Shown one piece after another: positions 54,409-63,196 of a stretch of DNA of 64,000 nucleotides (within the stretch, counting starts at the first letter, position 1; every line of letters starts with the position of its first letter). The DNA comes from an uncultured Microbacterium sp. (GTDB lineage: Bacteria > Actinomycetota > Actinomycetes > Actinomycetales > Microbacteriaceae): positions 1 through 64,000 of the forward strand of contig CAJYJO010000030.1 in the NCBI GenBank assembly GCA_913774845.1. The letters are read 5' to 3'. Below the pieces are notes generated by a model. The model was given only the letters and a program-made list of their open reading frames with translations, did not search any database and was not told the origin of the DNA. Made by a program: the position numbers and the translations under genes.

Positions 54409-55959
54409 ATGAGCTTCTCGACACCTCCACCCTCACCACCCGACGGGTCTGACCTGCTTGCGGTCGTGCTCGGCGAGGTGCTGGACGCGGATGCCGCCCT
54501 CGCGGCCGCCGAAGCCCGTAAGACCCGGGCGCTGGCCCGGGCGGGGCGTCTGACCCTCGACGTCATGGCGGGGCAGCGGGCGTCGTCTCGGGCGGCGGAG
54601 ATGGCGCTTCGCGAGGTGGCGTCGGAGATCGCCGCCGCCGGGTGCCTGTCGGATCGGTCGGTGCAGGCGCAGATCGGGCGAGCGATGACGCTCGTCGATC
54701 ATTTCCCGGCGACGGTCGACGCGTGGGAGGCGGGAGCACTCTCCCGGGCTCATGTGCAGGCGATCATGGATGCCGGCACCCCGGTGCCCGTCGACAAGCG
54801 TGCAGAGTTCGACGTGCTCGCCGTCGCCACCGCTGAAGGACTGAGTCCGGGACGGCTGCGGGCACGGTTGGCGACGTTGGCGGAGCGGTTGCAGCCGACG
54901 ACGATCACGGAACGGCACCAACGCGGGCGTGAGCAACGCTGCGTCCGGGTGGTTCGGGGCGAGAACGGGATGTCGGATCTGATCGCGACGTTGCCGACGG
55001 TGTTGGCGGTGGGGATCTACGACCGGTTGACGCAGCAGTCGCGGGCGTTGATCGATGCGCGGCAGGAAGCCGACGCGCCACAGTCCGCGGTGGGGACACG
55101 AGACGAAACGGGCGCGGCGTTCGGCCTGACGCCAGCGGGCGAGGACGCTGCAGGAGCGCCTTCCCGATCTGCCGACACGGCGTCTGCATCTGCATCTGCA
55201 TCTGCCTCTACCTCTGCCTCCACGTCGAGCAGTGACGAGGCATGTGCGGGCAACCCGATTCCCAGCGGGGGTGAGAGCGGCGACGTCGAACCGGATACTC
55301 GAAGCACCGACCAGGTCCGGGCCGACATCCTCGCCGACCTCCTCCTCACCGCCGCCCCCGACGCCGACCCCACCCGCACCGACGACGGCCCCGGCACCCT
55401 CGGCGCGATCCGCGCACGGGTGCAGGTCGTCGTCCCGGCGCTGTCGGTTCTCGACCCGGCGCGCGAGAACCTCGACCCCGCCGAACTCATCGGACACGGC
55501 CCCATCGACATCGACACCGCCCAACGCCTCGCCGAAGCGACGAGAGTGCCCTGGGACCGGGTCCTCACCCACCCCGTCACCGGGGCCGTGCTCTGCACCG
55601 ACACGTACCAGCGGACCGCCGCGATCGACCGATACCTCCGCGCCCGCGACCGACACTGCCGGTGGCCCGGCTGCACCGCCCCCGCCGTCCGCTGCGAAAT
55701 CGACCACAACCTCGACTACGCCCTCGGTGGCAAAACCCACGTGTGCAACCTCTGCCACTTCTGCCAGCGGCACCACACCCAGAAGCAGTTCACCCGCTGG
55801 CAGGTGAGGCAATTGCCCGGCGGGGTGATCGAGTTCACCTCACCCACCGGCCGGGTCTACACCGACCACCCACTCCCGTACTCACCGGCCGTGCGATTCA
55901 CGACCGACGAACCACCCGCCTCGACTCTCCCCCAGGGCACGCAGTCCGCGCCCTTCTGA
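54409..55959 (+). CDS. DUF222/HNH endonuclease domain protein
   Basis: 516 aa. DUF222 (13E12 repeat-family) helical N-terminal two thirds, then a C-terminal HNH nuclease motif (about 425-470): RDRHCRWPGCTAPAVRCEI, DHNLDYALGG, NLCHFCQRHHTQK. A Ser/Ala tract at about 259-270 is encoded by TCTGCA hexamers (55183-55218). Such genes are multi-copy in actinobacteria and of unknown role. ATG 54409 lacks a close Shine-Dalgarno. Confidence 0.9.
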   Translation: MSFSTPPPSPPDGSDLLAVVLGEVLDADAALAAAEARKTRALARAGRLTLDVMAGQRASSRAAEMALREVASEIAAAGCLSDRSVQAQIGRAMTLVDHFPATVDAWEAGALSRAHVQAIMDAGTPVPVDKRAEFDVLAVATAEGLSPGRLRARLATLAERLQPTTITERHQRGREQRCVRVVRGENGMSDLIATLPTVLAVGIYDRLTQQSRALIDARQEADAPQSAVGTRDETGAAFGLTPAGEDAAGAPSRSADTASASASASASTSASTSSSDEACAGNPIPSGGESGDVEPDTRSTDQVRADILADLLLTAAPDADPTRTDDGPGTLGAIRARVQVVVPALSVLDPARENLDPAELIGHGPIDIDTAQRLAEATRVPWDRVLTHPVTGAVLCTDTYQRTAAIDRYLRARDRHCRWPGCTAPAVRCEIDHNLDYALGGKTHVCNLCHFCQRHHTQKQFTRWQVRQLPGGVIEFTSPTGRVYTDHPLPYSPAVRFTTDEPPASTLPQGTQSAPF

Positions 55960-56001
55960 CACGCACGGGCCTCTCGGCATGCCCTCGACCATGACCTCGA
56001 C

Positions 56002-56225
56002 GATCCTCGAGACCATGCCCCGCGTGCCCGTGGTTCATCCGCGCGACCTTTCCGCGCGCCGGTGGTTCATCCACGCGACCTTCCCGCGCACCCGTGACTC
56101 GTCCGCGCAACGTTCCCGCACGCCCGAAACTCATCCGCTCAACGTTCCCGCACGCCCGAAACTCATCCGCGCGACCTTCCCGCACGCCCGTGATTCTGGC
56201 GCGCCACCTCACCGCGCACCCGCGC
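56002..56225. repeat. 32-bp tandem minisatellite, about 7 copies
   Basis: Unit TTCATCCGCGCGACC followed by TTCCCGCRCGCCCGTGA; unit starts at 56034, 56066, 56098, 56130, 56162 and 56194 are each 32 bp apart, with a degenerate first unit from about 56002. No unique spacers are present. Confidence 0.9.
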
Positions 56226-56433
56226 GCATCCCCGTCGAGCTGGGACAATCACACCGTCCCACCCGGGCGGCGATCCCCCGCAACGCGCCGAGGGGCGTTC
56301 GGCGTCGCCACCGCCCACCCTGCCGAGAGGAACCGCCCGCCTCTCGCCCACGCTGAATCGCACGGCGCATCAGGCCAACACCCACCAGGCGGATAGCACC
56401 GGATCCCCTCGTCACCCCACACGACCTATTCCT

Positions 56434-56446
56434 TTAGCAATGCTAA
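56434..56446. promoter_or_regulatory. MarR-type operator TTAGCAATGCTAA
   Basis: Perfect palindrome (arms TTAGCA/TGCTAA, one-base centre) 24 bp before the MarR start. A likely autoregulatory site controlling marR and the following MFS gene. Confidence 0.7.
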
Positions 56447-56469
56447 TGAGCTACCCTCGAGGCAGGAAC

Positions 56470-56931
56470 ATGAACAACCGCGTCGACGAATCCCCCCTTC
56501 CCGACCAGGGCCATGACGACAGTGCAGCGGCATCCGAACTGCGCATGGCCACGTTCCGACTGGCCCGCCGCCTCCGGGCGCAACGGGCCATCGACACCAT
56601 GAGCGACGGGCAGTTCGCCGTCCTCGCCGCTCTCACGGTGCACGGCGCGCACACGCTCGGTCAGCTGGCCGATCGCGAGCGCGTCAGTGCACCGTCGATG
56701 AACCGAACCGTGACCCTGCTCGAGAACGCGGGCTACATCTCCCGCACCCCCGACGAGACCGACCGCCGCCGGGTGACGATCGACCTCACCGATTACGGCC
56801 GCCGCATCGTGGACGAGACCGTCCGACGACGCGACGCCTTCGTCGAGGAGGCCCTCGCCGAACTCACCCCGGAAGAACGCGAGACCCTCGCCCGTGCCGC
56901 GACGATCATGAGGAAGGTAGCCGACAGATGA
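56470..56931 (+). CDS. MarR family transcriptional regulator
   Basis: 153 aa. Winged HTH (about 50-110): QFAVLAALTVHGAHTLGQLA and REVSAPSMNRTV-like RERVSAPSMNRTVTLLENAG with the wing DETDRRRVTI. ATG 56470 follows GAGGCAGG; an upstream in-frame ATG at 56440 lies inside the operator. Stop overlaps the next start (ATGA), so it regulates and is co-transcribed with the MFS exporter. Confidence 0.92.
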   Translation: MNNRVDESPLPDQGHDDSAAASELRMATFRLARRLRAQRAIDTMSDGQFAVLAALTVHGAHTLGQLADRERVSAPSMNRTVTLLENAGYISRTPDETDRRRVTIDLTDYGRRIVDETVRRRDAFVEEALAELTPEERETLARAATIMRKVADR

Positions 56932-58301
56932 GCACATCGATGTTCCGGTCGCTGTCGATCTTCAACTACCGCGTCTGGTTCATCGGAGCCCTCGTCTCGA
57001 ACATCGGCGCCTGGATGCAGGCGACGGCGCAGAACTGGGTCGTCCTGACTCAGCTCACCGACAACGACGCGGCCGCCATGGGCGTGACCATGGCCCTCCA
57101 GTTCGCTCCGCCTCTGCTGCTCGTGAGCGTCACCGGATGGGTCGCCGACCGGTTCGACCGCCGCAAGCTCATCATGTGCACCCAGAGCGCTCTGCTGGCA
57201 CTGGCGCTGACGCTCGGCATCCTGCTCCTCACCGGAGCGATGACCCTGCCGCTGATGTTCGCGTTCGCCCTCGCGCTGGGCGTGGTGACGGCCTTCGACA
57301 ACCCGGCACGGCAGGCGTTCGTCTCCGACCTCGTGGCCCAGGAGAACGCGTCGAACGCCGTGGCCCTCAACGCCGCCTCCTTCAACACCGCCCGACTCAT
57401 CGGCCCCGCCGTGGCCGGCGTGATGATCGTCCTGGTCGGCACGGGATGGGTGTTCCTGGTCAATGCATTCACCTTCCTCGCGATGATCGGCGCCCTCCTG
57501 CTGATGCGCCCGCACGAGCTCGTCGCCCACCATCGCCGCGGCGGGCCCGCGCGACTGGCCGACGGCTTCCGCTACGTCGCCCGACGCCCCGACCTCGTCG
57601 TCATCTTCGTGATGGTGTTCCTCCTCGGCGCGTTCGGCATGAACTTCCCGATCTTCGCCTCGACGATGGCGCTCGAATTCGGTCGCGGCGCCGACGGGTT
57701 CGGCCTGCTCAGCTCGTTCGTCGCGATCGGTTCGCTCGCCGGCGCCCTCCTCGCGGCGAGGCGCGACCGCGCGCGGATGCGCGTCGTCATCCTCGGGTCC
57801 GGCGGATTCGCCGTGGCATCCACCCTGTCCGTTTTCGCTCCGAGCTACGCGGCGTACGCCGCGACCCTCGTGCTCACCGGGTTCTTCGTCGTCACCACCC
57901 TCACCACCGCGAACGGATACGTCCAGACGACCACCGATCCCGCCCTGCGCGGACGCGTGCTCGCGCTGTACATGGCGATCCTGCTCGGCGGCACCCCGAT
58001 CGGCGCCCCGATCGTCGGCAGCGTCGCGGCCCAGTTCGGCCCGCGCATCGCGATCGCCCTCGCGGCCGTGGTCGCCGCCATCGCCTGCGGTATCGGCGTC
58101 GCCTGGACCCTGGCCTCGGGCCGCCTCCACCGTCACGAGACGAAACGCTTCCGCCTCACCCTCGACGAGACCCGCCCCATCCAGACGGTTCCCGCCGAAC
58201 CCGAGGACTTCAGCGACGAGATCGCCGGCACCACCCCCATCCCCCTTCCGCCCGCCGATCGCGCCCCCCGCCCCGCACCGCTCCCGCGCCACGGCGCCTG
58301 A
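56928..58301 (+). CDS. MFS exporter (MFS_3 type)
   Basis: 457 aa, twelve membrane helices; YRVWFIGALVSNIGAWMQAT start, VADRFDRRKLI loop and VTAFDNPARQAFVSDLV are typical of the MFS_3 (enterobactin-exporter-like) group. Ends in a Pro/Arg-rich cytoplasmic tail. Overlaps marR by 4 bp. Likely drug or siderophore efflux. Confidence 0.92.
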   Translation: MSTSMFRSLSIFNYRVWFIGALVSNIGAWMQATAQNWVVLTQLTDNDAAAMGVTMALQFAPPLLLVSVTGWVADRFDRRKLIMCTQSALLALALTLGILLLTGAMTLPLMFAFALALGVVTAFDNPARQAFVSDLVAQENASNAVALNAASFNTARLIGPAVAGVMIVLVGTGWVFLVNAFTFLAMIGALLLMRPHELVAHHRRGGPARLADGFRYVARRPDLVVIFVMVFLLGAFGMNFPIFASTMALEFGRGADGFGLLSSFVAIGSLAGALLAARRDRARMRVVILGSGGFAVASTLSVFAPSYAAYAATLVLTGFFVVTTLTTANGYVQTTTDPALRGRVLALYMAILLGGTPIGAPIVGSVAAQFGPRIAIALAAVVAAIACGIGVAWTLASGRLHRHETKRFRLTLDETRPIQTVPAEPEDFSDEIAGTTPIPLPPADRAPRPAPLPRHGA

Positions 58302-58560
58302 GCGCGCACCGACCACTCATCGGGCTGCCCACTCGCGACCCCAGCATCCCCTCGGGACACCAACGCCCTTCCTGCGCGCGCGACCGCGATCCCGGACGCC
58401 ACGATGCCACCGCACCCCGCGCGAACCGCGAGCGACGTCGTCGAGCGTCCGCACACCCCCCCCACAACGCCGGCGCACGAGCCGAGAAGCCGCGAGTGCC
58501 TCCCGAGGAACCGACGCGCAAGCCCTCCCACTCGCCCATTTCACTAGATAAGCTAGCGAC

Positions 58561-60168
58561 ATGACCGACAACATGGCTGGACGCCGCTGGGCGGGCCTCG
58601 TCTTCATCAGCATCGCCGTCTCGCTGATCATCGTCGACTCGACGATCGTCAACGTCGCCGTCCCCTCGATCGTCGAGGAGCTCGGCATTTCGTCGACCGA
58701 GGTGCAGTGGGTCCAGGAGGCCTACACGCTCGTCTTCGCGTCGTTCCTCCTCGTGTTCGGCAGCCTCGCCGACCGTTTCGGCCGACGACGACTGCTGCTG
58801 CTGGGCGTCGCCGTCTTCGCGATCGCCTCGATCGGCGCCGCCCTCGCCCCGACCGGCGGACTGCTCATCCTCGCTCGCCTCGTGCAGGGCATCGGCGGGT
58901 CGATGATCCTGCCGACCACGCTGTCGCTCATCAACGCCACGTTCCGCGGGCGCGAGCGCGGCATCGCCTTCGCCGTCTGGGGATCGACGATCGGAGGCAT
59001 GGCCGCGATCGGCCCCCTCCTCGGCGGCTGGCTGACCACCGCCTTCTCGTGGCGATGGGCGTTCGGCATCAACATCCCGCTGGGGCTGATCATCGTGATC
59101 GGCGTCCTGGCCACCGTCGCCGAGTCACGGAGCGACCGCGTCGAACGCATCGACGGCGTGGGTGCCCTGCTGTCGGTCCTCACGATGGCGCCCCTCGTGT
59201 TCGGCCTGATCGAGGGCCGCACGTACGGATGGTGGACCGTCGACACCGCCCCGACCGTCGGCGACTGGACCTGGCCGCTCCCGCTGTCTCCGGTCCCCCT
59301 GGCGTTCGCCCTCTCCGCCGTCGCCCTCGCCGCTTTCGTCGCGTGGGGCGTGCGACGCCAGCGTCGCGGCCGCTCCACGCTCCTGGCCTTCGGGCTCTTC
59401 CGCATCGCCTCCTTCCGCAACGGCAACATCGCCGCGGCCGTGGTGTCGCTGGGAGAGTTCGGCATCATCCTCGCCCTCCCCCTCTGGCTGCAGTTCGTCG
59501 TCGGCTTCGACGCTTTGCAGACCGGACTGCTGCTGCTCGCCCTCGCGATCGGCTCGTTCGTCGCGAGCGGCATCGCGGGCGCCCTGAGCGGGCGGGTCGC
59601 CCCCGTCTGGATCGTGCGCGGCGGTCTGCTCGCCGAGATCGTGGGCGTCGCGGGCGTCGCCTTCACCATCGGACCGGATGCCACCTGGGGCCCGCTCATC
59701 CCCTTCCTCTTCGTCTACGGCGTCGGTGTCGGCCTCGCCACCGCGCAACTGACCGGCGTCGTCCTCGCCGAGGTCCCGCCGGCGGCGAGCGGCCAGGCCT
59801 CGGGAACGCAATCGACCTCGAGGCAGCTCGGGGCGGCGCTCGGCGTCGCCGTGCTCGGCACGGTGCTGTTCTCCACGACGGCCGGGGTGCTGGCATCCAC
59901 CCTCGACGACCGGGGCATCCCCGCCGCTCAGCGCGACCAGGTGGTGTCGCAGGTGGTCGACAGCGCGGGCGGAGCGATCGCCGGACTCGCGGCCTCGCCC
60001 GACACGCAGGACCTCGCCGTCGATGCCCGCGCGGCGTTCAGCGACGGTACGCGCGCGGCGGCGTTCACGGCGGCGGCCTTCCTCACGCTGGGACTCGTCT
60101 CGACGGTGAGCCTCGGCGCGCCGGCCCGACGTCGCGAGGAGCGACCGGAGGCGAAGACGCGGCGCTGA
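58561..60168 (+). CDS. DHA2 family (EmrB/QacA-type) MFS multidrug transporter
   Basis: 535 aa, about fourteen membrane helices. Start VFISIAVSLIIVDSTIVNVA, SLADRFGRRRLLLLG loop and VQGIGGSMILPTTLSLIN are hallmark DHA2 segments. The 259-bp gap upstream ends in CACTAGATAAGCTAG just before ATG 58561: the CTAG-ATAAG-CTAG repeat may be a second MarR-type operator, and there is no Shine-Dalgarno, so a leaderless mRNA is possible. Nothing else coding was seen in that gap. Confidence 0.93.
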   Translation: MTDNMAGRRWAGLVFISIAVSLIIVDSTIVNVAVPSIVEELGISSTEVQWVQEAYTLVFASFLLVFGSLADRFGRRRLLLLGVAVFAIASIGAALAPTGGLLILARLVQGIGGSMILPTTLSLINATFRGRERGIAFAVWGSTIGGMAAIGPLLGGWLTTAFSWRWAFGINIPLGLIIVIGVLATVAESRSDRVERIDGVGALLSVLTMAPLVFGLIEGRTYGWWTVDTAPTVGDWTWPLPLSPVPLAFALSAVALAAFVAWGVRRQRRGRSTLLAFGLFRIASFRNGNIAAAVVSLGEFGIILALPLWLQFVVGFDALQTGLLLLALAIGSFVASGIAGALSGRVAPVWIVRGGLLAEIVGVAGVAFTIGPDATWGPLIPFLFVYGVGVGLATAQLTGVVLAEVPPAASGQASGTQSTSRQLGAALGVAVLGTVLFSTTAGVLASTLDDRGIPAAQRDQVVSQVVDSAGGAIAGLAASPDTQDLAVDARAAFSDGTRAAAFTAAAFLTLGLVSTVSLGAPARRREERPEAKTRR

Positions 60169-60322
60169 GACCGACCGGAAGGGGGCTCGGCACGATCGAT
60201 TCCAGTCAGTAGAAGACGCGCGTCTCGATGTCAAGGCGGCCCGCGCGTCACACGCCCCCGATCGCCTTTCCCTACTGTGCAGGTGTCCATTTCGCACAAC
60301 CGATCTCGTGGGGAGATCCATC

Positions 60323-60913
60323 ATGCCGAAGTTCACTCGCCGTTCCTCTCGCATCGCCACCGCGATCGCCCTGCCCGCGGCCGTGGTCGCGGCGGGCGTC
60401 CTCGTGTCGACGAGCTCGTACGCCGCCTTCTCCGACACCACCTCGAACGAGCAGAACACCTGGCGCGCGGGAACCGTCCAGCTCGCCGACGACGATGCGG
60501 GACGCGCCCTGTTCACGGTTCCCAACGCCAAGCCCGGCGACGGGGGCGCGAACTGCATCGCCGTCACCTCGACCGGCTCGCTCGCCTCGCAGGTGCGCCT
60601 CTACGCCACCGACCGTTCCTCCACCGCGGGCCTCGCGGACAACCTCGTGCTGACCGTCGAACAGGGCTCCGGCGGCGGATACGGCACCTGCAACGGCTTC
60701 ACCGCCGAGAAGACCGTCTACGCCGGCCGCCTCTCCGGCTTCGGCGACGCGCACTCGTCCTTCGCGAACGGCGCCACCACCTGGAGCCCGGCCGGCGGCG
60801 CTTCCGAGACGCGCACCTTCCGCATCTCGTGGAAGCTCGTCGACGACGCCCCCGACAGTGTCCAGGGCGGCACCGCGGCGACCTCGTTCGTGTGGGAAGC
60901 CCAGAACAGCTGA
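60323..60913 (+). CDS. SipW-dependent TasA/camelysin-like secreted protein
   Basis: 196 aa. Long signal region with AAFSDTTSNEQNTWRAGTVQ at about 34-53, the pattern recognised by SipW-type (ER-type) signal peptidases; then a beta-rich secreted domain with one Cys pair (NCIAV, TCNGF). No sortase motif. Related to TasA/CotN-type matrix or surface proteins. GGGGAGA precedes ATG 60323. The processing peptidase is the next gene. Confidence 0.85.
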   Translation: MPKFTRRSSRIATAIALPAAVVAAGVLVSTSSYAAFSDTTSNEQNTWRAGTVQLADDDAGRALFTVPNAKPGDGGANCIAVTSTGSLASQVRLYATDRSSTAGLADNLVLTVEQGSGGGYGTCNGFTAEKTVYAGRLSGFGDAHSSFANGATTWSPAGGASETRTFRISWKLVDDAPDSVQGGTAATSFVWEAQNS

Positions 60914-60917
60914 TCCG

Positions 60918-61934
60918 GTGCACCCCGCTCGCCTCCTGCTGACGGCGGGAGTGGCGGCGGCTCGAGCGATCGTGACGATGGTCGTGACGCTCGGGTTCTG
61001 GGCGGCGGCCCCGCTCATCCTGGGGTGGATCCCCACCACCGTGATGACGGCGTCGATGTCGCCGGCCATCGAGGTGGGCGACGTCGTGGTGGCACGACCC
61101 GTTCCGCGCGACGCACTCGTCGCGGGACGGGTCGTGCTGGCGACCGACCCCGACTGGTCGGACCGCCTGCGCCTGCACCGCGTCACGACGCTCGACGACC
61201 GGGGCGACCTGATCACCAAGGGCGACGCCAACCCCTCCGCCGACAGCTCACCGCTGCACCCCGACGCCGTCCGAGGCGTCGGGGTGCTCCGAGTGCCGTT
61301 CGTCGGTCTGCCGATCGTGTGGGCGCGCTCGGGCGAGATCGTCCCGCTCGCCGCGTGCGTCCTCGCCTTCGCGGGATGCCTCGCCCTCGCCCTCCGCCGA
61401 GGCGACGAGGACAAGGAGACGGATGCCGACACACCACCGCCATCCCTCCTCCCGGCATCCCTCACCCGACGTGCGCTGCGCACCCGCGCGCGCGAGGACT
61501 CCGTGCGCCTCCGTCGACGAACGGTCCGCGCCGCGCTCGCCCTGACCGCGATCACGACCCTCGTCGCCGTGGCGGTCGCCACGCCCGCCTCGGCGGGCTT
61601 CCGCGCGGACGTGTCGACCCCGGGCTCCGTCACAGCCGGCCGCGTCACGGCACCCTGGGGACCGGGGTGCTCGAGCGGACTGTTCTCGAACGCGGTGATC
61701 TTCTGGAGCTACGACGGGTGGCAGCCGCGCAGCTTCGACATCCTCGCCGACGGCTACGTCATCGTCCGCGACATCGCGCCGGAAGAACGGGCCGTCCGCC
61801 TCCCGTACGGATCGTGGCCCGTCCTGGGCGCCTCCGGCGTCACCGTGCGCGTGAACGTCGGTCAGCGCTGGACGGCCGAGTCCGACGCCGTCGCCGTCTC
61901 GGGTTCCCTGTTCGGTCGCCCCTACTGCTCCTGA
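60918..61934 (+). CDS. SipW-type signal peptidase I fused to a substrate-like C-terminal domain
   Basis: 338 aa. Membrane anchor (about 15-40), ER-type (S26B) peptidase core with nucleophile Ser46 in TASMSPAIEVGDVV, His87 in LRLHRV (His replaces the Lys of prokaryotic-type LepB) and Asp103 in TKGDANP; second membrane helix (about 135-155); cytoplasmic basic loop; third hydrophobic segment ending ATPASAGFRADV (about 205-220), which looks like a SipW-substrate signal, then a 120-aa secreted beta-rich domain with two Cys. GTG 60918, 4 bp after the TasA-like gene. Confidence 0.85.
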   Translation: MHPARLLLTAGVAAARAIVTMVVTLGFWAAAPLILGWIPTTVMTASMSPAIEVGDVVVARPVPRDALVAGRVVLATDPDWSDRLRLHRVTTLDDRGDLITKGDANPSADSSPLHPDAVRGVGVLRVPFVGLPIVWARSGEIVPLAACVLAFAGCLALALRRGDEDKETDADTPPPSLLPASLTRRALRTRAREDSVRLRRRTVRAALALTAITTLVAVAVATPASAGFRADVSTPGSVTAGRVTAPWGPGCSSGLFSNAVIFWSYDGWQPRSFDILADGYVIVRDIAPEERAVRLPYGSWPVLGASGVTVRVNVGQRWTAESDAVAVSGSLFGRPYCS

Positions 61935-61940
61935 GCCCGA

Positions 61941-62298
61941 TCAGAGCCGGGCGCCCGCACCGTCGTCGACGGGCACGAGCCGCCGCAACGGCGTGACGTG
62001 GCGCGGTTCGAGCTCGGCGAGCGACGAGACACCGAGCAACGTCATCGTGCGCTCGATCTCGCTGCGCAGGATCGCGATCGTGCGATCGACCCCCTGACGC
62101 CCGCCGGCCATGAGGCCATAGAGATAGGCGCGGCCGATGAGGGTGAATCTCGCGCCCAGAGCGATGGATGCCACGATGTCGGCGCCGTTCATGATGCCCG
62201 TGTCGGCGGCGGTAGCCCGCTCGACCAGACCGTACGAGATGGAGCGGTCCTTCATGACGTACAGCTGGAACCAGTTGCGGCTGACGCTGAACCGTGGA
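61941..62298 (-). pseudogene. lldD: Remnant of L-lactate/alpha-hydroxy-acid dehydrogenase (lldD-like)
   Basis: The 5' part reads [20 protein letters not shown] and then, without a frameshift, jumps to [34 protein letters not shown] and [12 protein letters not shown], segments that in full enzymes lie far apart (mid barrel versus end of barrel). The N-terminal third and the middle with active-site residues are missing. It cannot be a working FMN enzyme. Upstream it retains a GGAGG and a GntR-type palindrome (62311-62325), the control region of the former gene. Confidence 0.85.
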
Positions 62299-62310
62299 AT
62301 CCTCCGTCGG

Positions 62311-62325
62311 TGTGGTCTGACCACA
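62311..62325 (-). promoter_or_regulatory. GntR/LldR-type operator TGTGGTCTGACCACA
   Basis: Perfect 15-bp palindrome with the TGGTC-N-GACCA core typical of FadR-subfamily GntR regulators such as LldR. It now precedes only the lldD remnant. Confidence 0.75.
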
Positions 62326-62350
62326 TCGTACGGCGCCACCCGGCGTCTCG

Positions 62351-63196
62351 CTACGTCTCGCGCGTGATCGTGACCTTCACCTTGAGATTGCTCTTGCCGG
62401 GCCCGGCGTAGACCCCGCGCAGCGGGGGCACGTCGTTGTAGTCACGACCGCGACCGACGAGGACGTGCCGATCGCCGATCTCGATGTTGTTGGTCGGGTC
62501 GAAGCCCTGCCAATCGCCGGCGAACCACTCCACCCACGCGTGCGACTCCCCCGTCACCGCCTCGCCGACCTCGGCCGACGGCTTCGGGTGCAGGTATCCC
62601 GAGACGTAGCGGGCCGGGATGCCGACGTCACGCAGTGCCCCGATCGCGATGTGCGCGATGTCCTGGCACACGCCTTTGCGAGCTTCCCAGGCGTCGACCG
62701 CCGTCGAGTGCACGCCGGTGACGCCCTGCATGTAGTCGATGGCATCCCCGATCGCCTCGGCGATCGCGTGCGCCGCGGGGCCGGGCCGGTCGTGCTGCGC
62801 CGCGATCGAGCGGGCGAGCTCGGCGACCTCGGGGTGCGGGGTCGTCCGACGGGTCTGGGTGAGCTGCTCGACGGTCGTGATCGAGCGCCCCGCCTCGGCC
62901 GCGAGCTGCTCCCACGTGATGTCGGCGTGCTCGATCGGTCGCGGACGCACCTCGACGAGCGAGCGCGCCGTGATCGTGAGGGCCGCGTGCGGCGACAGCA
63001 CGTCGAAGGCGGCCACCCGCGTGCCGAAGTAGTCGACGTACTGGTTGACCGAGGTCGACGGCTCGATGTCGAGCGACGAGCTCAGCACGAACTGGCTGTC
63101 GGTCGAGTGCGGCAGCATGCGCGCCTCGTTGTACGAGGCGACCACGTCGCCCGGGTAGACGAACCCGGTCTGGTGCTCGATGCGTAGACGTTTCAT
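62351..63196 (-). CDS. Transglutaminase-like cysteine peptidase family protein
   Basis: 281 aa. N-terminal transglutaminase-associated domain ([20 protein letters not shown]), then the transglutaminase core with catalytic Cys in [15 protein letters not shown], His in [10 protein letters not shown] and Asp in GFDPTNN. Found in operons with alpha-E and ATP-grasp proteins. Start overlaps the upstream stop (ATGA). Confidence 0.92.
   Translation of the reverse strand: MKRLRIEHQTGFVYPGDVVASYNEARMLPHSTDSQFVLSSSLDIEPSTSVNQYVDYFGTRVAAFDVLSPHAALTITARSLVEVRPRPIEHADITWEQLAAEAGRSITTVEQLTQTRRTTPHPEVAELARSIAAQHDRPGPAAHAIAEAIGDAIDYMQGVTGVHSTAVDAWEARKGVCQDIAHIAIGALRDVGIPARYVSGYLHPKPSAEVGEAVTGESHAWVEWFAGDWQGFDPTNNIEIGDRHVLVGRGRDYNDVPPLRGVYAGPGKSNLKVKVTITRET

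Larger units (their letters stand above)
55960..56469. repeat. 510-bp region with 32-bp minisatellite and MarR operator
   Basis: No gene. The left part is the 32-bp tandem array (listed separately), the middle 56225-56400 is unremarkable, and the right end holds a MarR-type palindrome at 56434-56446. Confidence 0.7.

Noticed and set aside
56002-56225. CRISPR-like periodic array
   Set aside because: The 32-bp units are contiguous with no unique spacers and no cas genes nearby; it is a minisatellite.
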